From NCBI RefSeq assembly GCF_903652925.1, contig NZ_CAHLAR010000001.1, forward strand, positions 248,001-312,000: a stretch of 64,000 nucleotides of DNA. Direction: 5' to 3'. Positions 1 through 8,113 of the stretch are shown piece after piece. A program made the translations under genes and the position numbers. Every line of letters starts with the position of its first letter. Position 1 is the stretch's first letter. Source of the DNA: Achromobacter anxifer (GTDB lineage: Bacteria; Pseudomonadota; Gammaproteobacteria; Burkholderiales; Burkholderiaceae_B). A model generated the notes under the pieces. It made no database searches. It worked only from the letters and a program-made list of their open reading frames with translations, and had not been told where the DNA came from.

Positions 1-331
1 CGATGGACAGCAGGATGGCGAAGCTCACCAGCTCCAGCGTCGCCGGGAAGTAGCGCAGCAGGTCCTGGAACACGGGCCGCGTGGTGGTGATGGAGCGTCC
101 CAGGTCGCCATGCAGGACGCCGCCCAGGTAGCGGCCGAACTGCGTCAGCACCGGCTCGTCCATGCCGTACTCGGCGCGGATGGTCTGCACCATCGCCTCG
201 GTGGCGTTGGGGCCCGCTGCCAGGCGCGCGGGATCGCCCGGCGCCACGTGCGAGATCGTGAAGGTGATGGCCAGCAGCCCGGCCAGCATCAACAGCATGA
301 AGGCCGAGCGTTTGAGTATGAAGCGCAGCAT
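1..331 (-). CDS. Peptide/nickel-type ABC transporter permease, partial (cut by window edge)
   Basis: Only the first ~110 codons are visible; the rest lies left of the window. The protein starts MLRFILKRSAFML and has one N-terminal membrane helix followed by a periplasmic stretch with HVAPGDPARLA and an EYGMDEPVLTQFGRYL-type segment. This is the standard N-terminus of DppB/OppB-family permeases (BPD_transp_1), which form half of the inner-membrane channel for oligopeptides or similar small compounds. The start lies 14 bp after the stop of the binding-protein gene on the same strand, so the two are surely co-transcribed, binding protein first. Substrate is not visible from the sequence. The neighbouring hydantoinase-like genes hint at a cyclic amide or peptide. 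Confidence 0.9.
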   Translation of the reverse strand, partial: MLRFILKRSAFMLLMLAGLLAITFTISHVAPGDPARLAAGPNATEAMVQTIRAEYGMDEPVLTQFGRYLGGVLHGDLGRSITTTRPVFQDLLRYFPATLELVSFAILLSI

Positions 332-345
332 GACGCCTGTGGTTC

Positions 346-1932
346 CTAGCGGCCGATGTACAGCGGATAGAGATCGAATTCGCTGGCCATGCGGATCGGC
401 GAATCCACCAGGCCCTGCACGTAGTCGCGCGTCACCGTGGTGCGGTCGCGGATCATGCCGAAGATCTCGGGCTGGTCGGCGACGATGCGGCGCTGGATCT
501 CTTCGTACAGCGGCTGGCGCTGGGACCAGTCCGCCAAGGTGCGGGCGCGGTCGATCAGCGCGAACAGCTCGGGGTCATCCAGGAAATGCGTGGCGTAGTA
601 CTGGCCCCAGGAACCCTTGTGGTACATGTAGGCGGCCGATTCGGGGTCGATCGACATCACCGACGAGAACGAGGCGAAGATGTCCGGCGAGGTTTCGACC
701 TTGGCGCCGCGCGCCACCATGTTCGGCCAGGTCAGCGGCACCATGCGGATCGTGATGCCCAGCGGCTTGAGGTTGTCGATGAGCAGGAGGCCCATCTGGC
801 GTTCCTCTTCCAGCCCCTGCACGTACACGTATTCCAGCTCGATGCCACCTTGCGGCCATTTCGACTTGGCCAGGTAGGCGCGGGCCTTGTCCATGTCGCG
901 GCGCGGCATGTCCGGCACCGCGATGTGGCCTTGCACCGACGGCGGGAAGGGGCTGTCCATCAGGCGCGCCTTGCCGTTGTAGATCTTCAGCAGCGAGTCG
1001 TAGTCGAAGGCATAGGCCAGCGCGCGCCGCAGGTTCAGGTCGGAGGTGTACTTGCCCTGCGTGTTGAACTTGAGGCCGAAGCCGCCCATGCCCGTGCCGG
1101 CCTTGCGGGTGATCCTGACGCCCTTGACCGTGGCGAGCTGGTCCACGTCTTCCGGCGACAGGCTGCCGGCGATGTCGATCTCGCCGCGGGCCAGCGCCGC
1201 GCGGCGGCTGGAGTTCTCGGTGATGACGCGGTAGATCACGCCGCCCAGGCGGGCCTTCTCGGGCTGGGGCCAGCCCTTCCAGTATTCGTTCCAGGTTTCC
1301 AGTTCGTAGAGCGAGTTCGGCTCCACGCGCTTGACTCGGAACGGGCCGGAGCCGGCGGTGTGTTCGGTCAGCCATTGCTGGCCGTAGTCGCCGTTCTGCT
1401 CGTGCGCCATCGCTTCCTTCACGTTGACGACGTACCACCAGGGGACCAGCCCGAGGAAGGCGGCGTAAGGCTGGCTCAGCTTGAAGCGTATGGTCTGGGG
1501 ATCGTCGACCACGATGTTCTCGGCCTTGAGGAAGTCCGAGAACATCCAGGCGGGTCCCTTGTTCAGCTTCAGCGTGCGTTCGAACGAGGCCTTCACCGCG
1601 GCGGCGTCCACCGGATCGCCGTTCTGGAACTTGGCGCGCGGATCGAGCTTGAAGGTCCATTCGGTGGCGTCCGCGTTGGACGACCACGAAGTGGCCAGCA
1701 GCGGCTTGAGTTCGGGCGGATCGCCTTCGTACTTCAGCAGCGCGTCATAGGTGGCTTGCTGGATGGTGCGGATGGATTGGTCGTACTTCTGGGCCGGGTC
1801 CATCACGGACACGGCCTGCTGTCCGCCGATGACCAGTATGCGCTTGCCGTTCGAGGTCTCGAACGCATGCGAGGCAGCCGGCGCGCAGGCGATGGCCGCT
1901 GCCAGAAGGAAGTTGCTCAGGCGTTGCCGCAT
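346..1932 (-). CDS. ABC transporter substrate-binding protein, family 5 (peptide/opine type)
   Basis: A 528-residue periplasmic solute-binding protein of the SBP_bac_5 family. The start at MRQRLSNFLL is chosen because it gives a clean signal peptide (cleavage near ASHA/FETS) and has AAGGGG a few bases upstream; a longer frame upstream has no signal sequence. The body carries the usual family features: YDALLKYEG, an LATSW segment, the WTFKLDPRAKFQNGDP motif and a late DIFASFSS segment. It delivers a ligand to the DppB-like permease encoded 14 bp downstream. The gene is divergent from the DUF917/hydantoinase pair across a 234-bp region with inverted repeats, which suggests shared control. The actual ligand cannot be read from the sequence. 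Confidence 0.9.
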   Translation of the reverse strand: MRQRLSNFLLAAAIACAPAASHAFETSNGKRILVIGGQQAVSVMDPAQKYDQSIRTIQQATYDALLKYEGDPPELKPLLATSWSSNADATEWTFKLDPRAKFQNGDPVDAAAVKASFERTLKLNKGPAWMFSDFLKAENIVVDDPQTIRFKLSQPYAAFLGLVPWWYVVNVKEAMAHEQNGDYGQQWLTEHTAGSGPFRVKRVEPNSLYELETWNEYWKGWPQPEKARLGGVIYRVITENSSRRAALARGEIDIAGSLSPEDVDQLATVKGVRITRKAGTGMGGFGLKFNTQGKYTSDLNLRRALAYAFDYDSLLKIYNGKARLMDSPFPPSVQGHIAVPDMPRRDMDKARAYLAKSKWPQGGIELEYVYVQGLEEERQMGLLLIDNLKPLGITIRMVPLTWPNMVARGAKVETSPDIFASFSSVMSIDPESAAYMYHKGSWGQYYATHFLDDPELFALIDRARTLADWSQRQPLYEEIQRRIVADQPEIFGMIRDRTTVTRDYVQGLVDSPIRMASEFDLYPLYIGR

Positions 1933-1986
1933 TGGTATTTCCCCTTGTATATCGCTCGCCGGTTGGTGCCGGAATACGTGGCCTGA

Positions 1987-2090
1987 TATTTGCAGATGCA
2001 CCACCCGACGGCAAATAAATACGAAGAATGCGGCACATAGGTTCAACACATGCAGGGCGCATGATTTGGGTCTATGCGCATCATGCGCAT
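1987..2090. promoter_or_regulatory. Divergent promoter region with inverted repeats
   Basis: The 234 bp between the divergent binding-protein and DUF917 genes holds two symmetric elements. TATTTGC at 1987-1993 is matched by GCAAATA at 2011-2017. Two copies of the self-complementary octamer ATGCGCAT lie at 2074-2081 and 2083-2090, one base apart, making a 17-bp palindrome. The region is richer in A+T than the flanking genes. Such elements are typical operator candidates, but no regulator gene is adjacent, so the cognate protein is unknown. Confidence 0.45.
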
Positions 2091-2166
2091 ATTCAATTTG
2101 CCCGGCCTGTTCACCGCGAAGTAAGGTTTGCTTCCCATCCCGGTTCCCTTCAGAACACACCGAACC

Positions 2167-3273
2167 ATGCTATCTGTAGCCGCAAGCACAACCACCGGAA
2201 CGCGCGTCGTATCCGCCGAAGAGATGGAAGCCCTGGCCGTGGGCGCCTGGATTCTGGGCACCGGCGGCGGCGGCGATCCCTACCAGAAACTGTTGAACAT
2301 GCGACAGCTCTACAAGAAGGGCTATCGCGCGTCGCTGCTGGATCCCATGTACCTGAACGACGACGACCGCGTGGCGGTGGTGTCGGGCATGGGCGCGCCG
2401 CTGGTCGGGCAGGAACGCCTGGCGGATCCGCACTTCGCGGTCAAGCCGGTGCGCATGATGGAGGAATACTGCGGCGCGCGTTTCCGCGCCATCATGGCGC
2501 TGGAGATCGGCGGCGGCAACGGCCTGCAGCCCTTCATGGTGGCGGCGCTCATGGGCCTGCCGGTGGTGGACGCGGACAGCATGGGCCGCGCCTATCCCGA
2601 AGCGCAGATGACCAGCTTCGCCGCCAACGATCTGCCCATGTACCCGCTGGCCGTGGCCGACATCCGCGACAACGAGGTGATCGTCACGCGCGCGGCCTCG
2701 GCTACCTGGGTGGAACGCCTGAGCCGCAAGGTGGTGGTGGAAATGGGTTCCACCGCCGCGACCTGCAAGACGCCGCGCAGCGGCAGCGAAGTGAAGGACC
2801 ACGGCATTCTCTACACCGTCAGCAAGGCGATTCGCCTGGGCGAAGTAGTGCTGCGCGCACGCCGCCAGCATGACGACGTGATCGGCGCGGTGCTGCAGGA
2901 AACCGCCGGCAAGCGCATGTTCACGGGCAAGGTGGTGGACGTGGAACGCCGCACCACCGCAGGCTTCTTGCGTGGCCGCGCCATCCTGGAAGGGCTGGGC
3001 GACGATCGCGGCTCGCGCTACACGTTGCATTTCCAGAACGAATTCTCGGTGGGCGAGCGCGACGGCGTGCCCGAGGTGATGACGCCCGACCTGATCTGCG
3101 TGCTGGATTCGGTCAGCGGCGACGGCATCGGCACCGACGTGCTGCGCTTCGGCCAGCGCGTCAGCGTCCTGGCCTTACCCGCGCCGTCCGTGTTCACCAC
3201 GCCGCGCGGCCTGGAATTGGTCGGCCCGCGGGCTTTCGGCTTCGACTTCGACTATCGCTCGGTCTTCGCATAG
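2167..3273 (+). CDS. DUF917 / S-methyl thiohydantoin desulfurase-like protein
   Basis: A 368-residue soluble protein of the DUF917 (COG3535) family, now named after S-methyl thiohydantoin desulfurase. The family signature is clear near the N-terminus: ALAVGAWILGTGGGGDPY, then ALEIGGGNGLQPFMVAALMGLPVVDADSMGRAYPE split over residues ~115-150, and PDLICVLDSVSGDGIGTD near the C-terminus. Family members usually sit next to a HyuA-like hydantoinase, as here (9 bp gap). The likely role is in opening or desulfurising a five-membered cyclic amide. Start at MLSVAAS is chosen over an upstream in-frame ATG at 2128 because the extra residues look non-conserved; neither has a strong ribosome site. Real substrate is unknown. 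Confidence 0.85.
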   Translation: MLSVAASTTTGTRVVSAEEMEALAVGAWILGTGGGGDPYQKLLNMRQLYKKGYRASLLDPMYLNDDDRVAVVSGMGAPLVGQERLADPHFAVKPVRMMEEYCGARFRAIMALEIGGGNGLQPFMVAALMGLPVVDADSMGRAYPEAQMTSFAANDLPMYPLAVADIRDNEVIVTRAASATWVERLSRKVVVEMGSTAATCKTPRSGSEVKDHGILYTVSKAIRLGEVVLRARRQHDDVIGAVLQETAGKRMFTGKVVDVERRTTAGFLRGRAILEGLGDDRGSRYTLHFQNEFSVGERDGVPEVMTPDLICVLDSVSGDGIGTDVLRFGQRVSVLALPAPSVFTTPRGLELVGPRAFGFDFDYRSVFA

Positions 3274-3282
3274 AAAATTGAT

Positions 3283-4824
3283 ATGAAACACATCGGCATC
3301 GACGTAGGCGGCACCAACACGGACGCCGTATTTGTGCGGGACGACCAGGTCCTGGGCGCGGTCAAGTCGCCCACCACTTCGGACGTGACCACGGGCGTGC
3401 GCCGCGCGCTGGCAGCGCTGATCCAGGCCTGCCCCGAGGCCGGCAGCCCGGACGCGGTGATGATAGGCACCACGCACTTCACCAACGCGGTGGTGCAGCG
3501 GCGCGACCTGGAACCGGCGGCCGCGCTGCGCGTCTGCCTGCCGGCGGCGGCATCGCTGCTGCCGTTCTGCGACTGGCCCGAGGACCTGGCGCAGAAGGTC
3601 AATGGCGGCACCTATCTGGTGCAGGGCGGCCATGAATTCGACGGCCGCGAGCTCATGCCGCTGGACGAAAAAGCGGTGCGCGACGCGGCCCGCGCCATCC
3701 GCGCATCGGGCGTTTCGACCGTCGCGATCAGCGGCGTGTTCTCGCCCCTGATCGGCACGGCCGAACTGCGCGCCGGCGAAATCCTGCTGCAGGAACATCC
3801 CGACTGCCGCATCACCTATTCGCACCAGCTCGGCCGCATCGGCCTCCTGGGCCGCGAGAACGTGGCGCTGCTGAACGCGACCCTGATCGACCTGGCGCAC
3901 AAGACCACCGACGCTTTCGTTCAGGCCTTGGCCGACAGCGGCATCCGCGCGCCGCTGTTCCTGACGCAGAACGACGGCACCGTCACGCTGGCGGAAAATG
4001 CGCGCGATTTCCCGGTGCATTCGTTTGCCTCTGGCCCCACCAACTCGATGCGCGGCGCGGTGTTCCTGGCCTCGATCAACGACGCGGTGGTGTGCGACGT
4101 GGGCGGCACTACTGCCGACGTCGGCTGCGTGCAGAACGGCTTCCCGCGCCAGGCCAACAATATGGTCGAGGTGGGCGGCGTGCGCACCGCGTTCCGCATG
4201 CCCGACCTGCTGTCCATCGGGGTGGGCGGCGGCACGCTGGTCGATCCGCAAACCTTGCAGGTCGGTCCCGTCAGCGTCGGCCACCGGCTGCTCGAAGAGG
4301 CGCTGGTGTTCGGCGGCAAGCAGCTGACCTGCACCGACATCGCCGTGGCCGCGGGCCTGGCGGACATCGGCGACCGTTCGCGCGTGGCGCATCTGGATCC
4401 CGCCATGGTGCGCGGCGCGCTGGCGCGCATCCACGAGGCCATCTCCGAAGCCTGCGACCGCATGAAGAGCGATGCGCGCGAAGTGCCGCTCATCGCGGTG
4501 GGCGGCGGTTCCGTGCTGATTCCCGACCACGTGGCGGGCTTCTCGGAAGTGGTGCGGGTGCCGAACCACGCTGTTGCCAACGCGGTCGGCGCGGCCATTG
4601 CCCAGGTGTCCGGAGAAGTGGACCAGATCTTCACCAACCTGGGCCGCGAGGAACTGCTGGAGCGCGCGCGCGCCATCGCCGTGGAACGGGCCGTGGCCGC
4701 GGGCGCGGACGCGGATACCGTCACCGTCATCGAACAGGAAGACATTCCCCTGGCCTACCTGCCCGGCAACGCCGTGCGGGCGCGCGTGCGGGTGGTGGGC
4801 GAGATCGCGGGCAGGGCGCACTAG
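3283..4824 (+). CDS. Hydantoinase/oxoprolinase family protein (HyuA-like)
   Basis: A 513-residue member of the hydantoinase A / oxoprolinase family (COG0145), shorter than the ~690-residue classical HyuA and typical of the DUF917-linked subgroup. The N-terminus MKHIGIDVGGTNTDAVFV is the ASKHA-fold phosphate motif; VVCDVGGTTADVG near residue 270 is the second nucleotide/metal site, followed by LLSIGVGGGTLVDP. These proteins hydrolyse hydantoins or 5-oxoproline-like rings, often with ATP. It follows the DUF917 gene by 9 bp, so the two form an operon. A strong terminator follows at 4883-4912. Together with the divergent peptide-type ABC importer this looks like a small uptake-and-ring-opening unit. 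Substrate is inferred only. Confidence 0.88.
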   Translation: MKHIGIDVGGTNTDAVFVRDDQVLGAVKSPTTSDVTTGVRRALAALIQACPEAGSPDAVMIGTTHFTNAVVQRRDLEPAAALRVCLPAAASLLPFCDWPEDLAQKVNGGTYLVQGGHEFDGRELMPLDEKAVRDAARAIRASGVSTVAISGVFSPLIGTAELRAGEILLQEHPDCRITYSHQLGRIGLLGRENVALLNATLIDLAHKTTDAFVQALADSGIRAPLFLTQNDGTVTLAENARDFPVHSFASGPTNSMRGAVFLASINDAVVCDVGGTTADVGCVQNGFPRQANNMVEVGGVRTAFRMPDLLSIGVGGGTLVDPQTLQVGPVSVGHRLLEEALVFGGKQLTCTDIAVAAGLADIGDRSRVAHLDPAMVRGALARIHEAISEACDRMKSDAREVPLIAVGGGSVLIPDHVAGFSEVVRVPNHAVANAVGAAIAQVSGEVDQIFTNLGREELLERARAIAVERAVAAGADADTVTVIEQEDIPLAYLPGNAVRARVRVVGEIAGRAH

Positions 4825-4882
4825 CGCGCCGCGGCTTCCCGTCAGCAAGGTTTCAGGGCGGCCCGCAGGCCGTCCGCGATCC

Positions 4883-4912
4883 AGCCGGCAGTGGCTTCAC
4901 TGCCGGCTTTTT
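4883..4912 (+). terminator. Rho-independent terminator after the hydantoinase gene
   Basis: A perfect 11-bp stem (AGCCGGCAGTG / CACTGCCGGCT) with a GCTT loop is followed by a run of five T. It ends the DUF917-hydantoinase operon and insulates the zinc receptor gene downstream. Confidence 0.85.
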
Positions 4913-4969
4913 GCTTTCCGGCGCTCGGAAAGTTCGCCGCGGCGGGCGAAATTGTCTTTCCAAGAATAC

Positions 4970-5015
4970 GAAATGTTATATCATCCGAAAATTAGATGAA
5001 ACGTTATAACATTTG
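4970..5015 (+). promoter_or_regulatory. Zur-like operator upstream of the zinc receptor gene
   Basis: GAAATGTTATA at 4970-4980 and TATAACATTTG at 5005-5015 are the two halves of the zinc-uptake-regulator (Zur) consensus. They form an inverted repeat with 10-bp perfect arms separated by 24 bp. In classical Zur boxes the halves lie one base apart, so here there may be two degenerate boxes, each with one strong half, or the box may have been split by an insertion. TCATC (4981-4985) and GATGA (4995-4999) extend the symmetry inward. The element ends 10 bp before the ATG of a ZnuD-like gene, which fits zinc repression. Confidence 0.6.
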
Positions 5016-5025
5016 AAAGAGGGCG

Positions 5026-7131
5026 ATGATGAATGGCAAGAAATCGGGCTTGCGCAGGGAACGCGGCGGCAGGGCGGCCCTGCGGGCGGGGCGCAGCGGC
5101 GCGCTGAAACCGCTGGTCTGCGCGCTGATGCTGGCCGCGCCCGCCGCGCAGGCGGAGGACGCCGCGGCGGAGCGCGCTGGCGCCAGGACGCTGGCTCCGA
5201 TCACGGTATCCGCCAATCCGCTGGGCCTGGACCTGAACAGCACCACGCTGCCGGCCTCGGTGCTGGAAGGCGATGAGCTGATCGAACAGCGCAACGGTAC
5301 CCTGGGCGATACGCTGAAGAACCTGCCCGGCGTCAACAGCGACACCTTCGGCGGCGGTGCGAGCCGCCCCGTGATCCGCGGCCAGACGGCGCCGCGCGTG
5401 AAGGTGCTGTCCGATGGCTCCGAGGTGATGGATGCCTCCAGCATTTCTCCCGACCACGCGGTGACCGTGGAGCCGCTGCTGGCCGAGCGCATCGAAGTGC
5501 TGCGCGGCCCCGCCACGCTGCTGTATGGCGGCGGCGCGATCGGCGGCGTGGTCAACGTGGTGGACAAGAAGATCCCGACCGCCGTGCCCGAGAAAGGCAT
5601 AGAGGCCGAGGCCGAATTGCGCGGCGCGACCGGCACCAAGGAACGCTCAGGCGCGGTGGGCATCACCGCGGGCGAAGGGCAGTTCGCGGTGCGGGTGGAA
5701 GGCCTGAAGCGCCGCACCAGCGATTACGACGTGCCGGACTGGCCGGGCGGCAAGCTGGAAGGCTCGTATAGCGAATCGACGCAGGGCACCGTGGGCATGT
5801 CGTGGATCACGCCGCGCGGCTATGTCGGCCTGGCGTTCACCCACCTGGAAAGCAAGTACGGCCTGCCTGGACACAACCACGAATACGAAGGCTGCCATCC
5901 GCATGGCACGCACCTGCACTGCGGCGGCCATGACCATGACCACGGCGAAGAGGGCCATGAGCACGGAGGCGGCGACGTGCCCTACGTCAAGCTGCGCAGC
6001 AACCGCGTGGACCTGCGCGCCGAATACCAGGACCCGTTCGCGGGCTTCGAGAAGATCCGCGTGCGCGGCGGGCTGACCGACTACCAGCACGACGAGATCG
6101 AAGGCGGACAGGTCGGCACCCGCTTCAAGAACAAGGGCTACGACATGCGCGTCGAATTGCAGCACAAGCCGATAGCCGGCTGGCGCGGCGTGGTGGGCTT
6201 GCAGAACGCCTACAGCGACTTCCGCGCCGACGGCGAGGAGGCCTTCCTGCCGCGCAGCAAGACGCGCTCTTACGGCCTGTTCGTGCTGGAGGAATACCAG
6301 TTGAACGACTGGCGCTTCGAACTGGGCGCGCGTCAGGACTGGCAGCGCATCTCGCCCACGGGTGGCGCGCAGCGCAGCAGCCTGTCCGGCACTTCGCTGT
6401 CGGCCGCGGCCATCTGGGATTTCGCGCCGCAATACTCGGTGGCCCTGTCCCTGTCGCGCTCGCAGCGCCTGCCCACCGCGCAGGAGCTGTACGCCGATGG
6501 CGTGCACCTGGCCACCAACACCTACGAACTGGGCAACGCCGACCTGGGCCGCGAGACATCGCACAATATCGACCTGACCCTGCGCAAGCATTCCGGCGAT
6601 ACGACGTTCTCGGCCAGCGTGTTCCACAACCGCGTGAAGAACTACATCTACGCCAACACGCTGGACCGCTACGAGGACTTCCGCCTGATCGAGTACACGC
6701 AGCGCGACGCCGAATTCACGGGCGTGGAAGGCGAGCTGCGCCACCAGTTCACGCCGGTGTTCTCGGCCGCCGTGTTCGGCGACTATGTGCGCGGCAAGCT
6801 GACCGGCGGCGACGGCAACCTGCCGCGCATCCCGGCGGCGCGCGCTGGCGTGCGCGCCAACATGAAGTGGCAGCAGTGGTCGGGCGGCGTCGAGTACGCG
6901 CGCGTGTTCGCGCAGAAGGACATCGCCGCCTACGAGGAAAGCACGCCCGGCTACAACATGGTGAACGCGGTAGTGGCCTACCGCGGCCAGTACGGCGCCA
7001 CCGGCTATGAGGTCTATCTGCGCGGCACCAACCTGCTGAACAAGCCGGCCTACAACCATGCGTCCTTCATCTCGACGGTGGCGCCGCTGCCCGGACGCAG
7101 CGTGCTGCTCGGCGTGCGCATGACGTACTGA
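5026..7131 (+). CDS. znuD: TonB-dependent receptor, ZnuD-like zinc (or zinc-complex) transporter
   Basis: A 701-residue outer-membrane receptor. An N-terminal signal sequence (basic stretch, then VCALMLAAPAAQA, cleavage near residue 43) is followed by a plug domain (residues ~55-165, with TLGDTLKNLPGVN and RIEVLRGPATLLYGGGAIGG) and a 22-strand-type barrel ending in an aromatic residue (VRMTY). A loop at residues ~283-316 is packed with His, Asp, Glu and two Cys (HNHEYEGCHPHGTHLHC, HDHDHGEEGHEHGGG). This is the hallmark of ZnuD-type receptors, which capture Zn at the cell surface and pass it on with TonB-ExbBD energy. It stands alone between two terminators, with a Zur-like operator upstream and GAAAGAGGG as ribosome site. 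Cobalt, nickel or a metallophore complex remain possible. Confidence 0.85.
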   Translation: MMNGKKSGLRRERGGRAALRAGRSGALKPLVCALMLAAPAAQAEDAAAERAGARTLAPITVSANPLGLDLNSTTLPASVLEGDELIEQRNGTLGDTLKNLPGVNSDTFGGGASRPVIRGQTAPRVKVLSDGSEVMDASSISPDHAVTVEPLLAERIEVLRGPATLLYGGGAIGGVVNVVDKKIPTAVPEKGIEAEAELRGATGTKERSGAVGITAGEGQFAVRVEGLKRRTSDYDVPDWPGGKLEGSYSESTQGTVGMSWITPRGYVGLAFTHLESKYGLPGHNHEYEGCHPHGTHLHCGGHDHDHGEEGHEHGGGDVPYVKLRSNRVDLRAEYQDPFAGFEKIRVRGGLTDYQHDEIEGGQVGTRFKNKGYDMRVELQHKPIAGWRGVVGLQNAYSDFRADGEEAFLPRSKTRSYGLFVLEEYQLNDWRFELGARQDWQRISPTGGAQRSSLSGTSLSAAAIWDFAPQYSVALSLSRSQRLPTAQELYADGVHLATNTYELGNADLGRETSHNIDLTLRKHSGDTTFSASVFHNRVKNYIYANTLDRYEDFRLIEYTQRDAEFTGVEGELRHQFTPVFSAAVFGDYVRGKLTGGDGNLPRIPAARAGVRANMKWQQWSGGVEYARVFAQKDIAAYEESTPGYNMVNAVVAYRGQYGATGYEVYLRGTNLLNKPAYNHASFISTVAPLPGRSVLLGVRMTY

Positions 7132-7158
7132 TCCAGCGGCCCGCCGCCGGATTCCGCC

Positions 7159-7194
7159 ATGGCGGGACGGGGAAATCCCGTCCCGCCATTTTTT
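7159..7194 (+). terminator. Rho-independent terminator after the znuD-like gene
   Basis: A 13-bp perfect stem (ATGGCGGGACGGG / CCCGTCCCGCCAT) around a short loop is followed by six T. It closes the monocistronic receptor gene. Confidence 0.88.
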
Positions 7195-7261
7195 CGTTCT
7201 ACGGGTAGACCCCGATGCCCGGCTTGTTGACGGACCCGAAAGCCATTCCTAGAATCAAATT

Positions 7262-7271
7262 TGTGATCACA
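7262..7271 (+). promoter_or_regulatory. Palindrome TGTGATCACA, candidate GntR operator
   Basis: A perfect 10-bp palindrome in an A+T-rich stretch 30 bp upstream of the first gene of the SDR-E1-SDR-GntR-E2 operon. GntR-family FCD regulators commonly bind short palindromes of the GT-N-AC type near the promoter they repress. The operon encodes such a regulator as its fourth gene, so autoregulation is the simple reading. It is not a Crp site because the TGTGA/TCACA halves are not spaced by six bases. Confidence 0.45.
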
Positions 7272-7300
7272 TATCAAAAATATCAATTAAGGGACGCAGC

Positions 7301-8074
7301 ATGGCCCAACACGGACTGTTCGATCTTCAGGACAAGGTTGTACTGATCACCGGTGCGGCAGGCGGTATCGGCGCCGCGCTCAGCCGGGCATATGCCCAGG
7401 CGGGCGCGACGCTGGTGCTGACCGACCTGGCGGGGGAAAAGCTCGACGCGCTGGCGTCAGGGCTGCGCGAATCCGGCGTCAAGACTGGAAGCTACGCGCT
7501 GCACGTGGAAGACCGCGCCGCCTGCGCCGCGGTGGTCGACGAAGCGGTGGCCGCCTTCGGCGGGGTGGACGTGCTGGTGAACTGCGCCGGCGTCAATACC
7601 CGCATGCGTCCGGAGCAGTACGCCGAAGACGTGTGGGACCGCATCATCGATATCAATCTGAAGGGCAGCTTCAACATGTGCCAGGCCGTGTACGCGTCCA
7701 TGCAGGCGCGCGGCAAGGGCAAGATCATCAACATCGGCTCCATCCTGGCCCTGGCGTCCAACGCCATGACGGCGGCCTACTCGGCCAGCAAGGGCGGGGT
7801 GCTGCAGCTGACCCGTTCGCTGGCTTGCGCCTGGGCGGCCGACGGCATCACCGTCAACGTGATCCAGCCCGGCTGGATCGACACGGCGCTGTCGCGCCAG
7901 GCGCGGGTGGACATCCCGGGCCACGCGGAGCGCGTCGTGGCGACCACGCCCATGGGTCGCTGGGGCGAACCGGAAGACCTGGTCGGCCCCGCCCTGTTCC
8001 TGGCCAGCGCCGCGTCCGACTTCATGACGGGCGCCAGCGTGGTGGTGGACGGCGGCGTGACCGCGCACATCTGA
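7301..8074 (+). CDS. SDR family oxidoreductase
   Basis: A 257-residue classical short-chain dehydrogenase/reductase. The cofactor motif is VLITGAAGGIGAALSRAY near residue 12, NCAGVN follows at ~90, and the catalytic Ser, Tyr and Lys are in NIGSILALA and AAYSASKGG. The C-terminal FLASAASDFMTGASVVVDGG is typical. D at the end of the second strand (LVLTDLAG) favours NAD over NADP. A good ribosome site (AAGGGA) precedes the ATG. It is the first gene of an operon with a TPP-dependent dehydrogenase, so it probably makes or uses the 2-oxo or hydroxyketone compound that the complex cleaves. Substrate is unknown. Confidence 0.88.
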   Translation: MAQHGLFDLQDKVVLITGAAGGIGAALSRAYAQAGATLVLTDLAGEKLDALASGLRESGVKTGSYALHVEDRAACAAVVDEAVAAFGGVDVLVNCAGVNTRMRPEQYAEDVWDRIIDINLKGSFNMCQAVYASMQARGKGKIINIGSILALASNAMTAAYSASKGGVLQLTRSLACAWAADGITVNVIQPGWIDTALSRQARVDIPGHAERVVATTPMGRWGEPEDLVGPALFLASAASDFMTGASVVVDGGVTAHI

Positions 8075-8113
8075 ACGCCGCGCGGCGGACGCAAGGCACA
8101 ACGAGGGGACGGC

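Noticed and set aside
7262-7271. TGTGATCACA as a Crp site
   Set aside because: A Crp site needs TGTGA and TCACA about six bases apart; here they are adjacent, so a GntR-type palindrome is the better reading.
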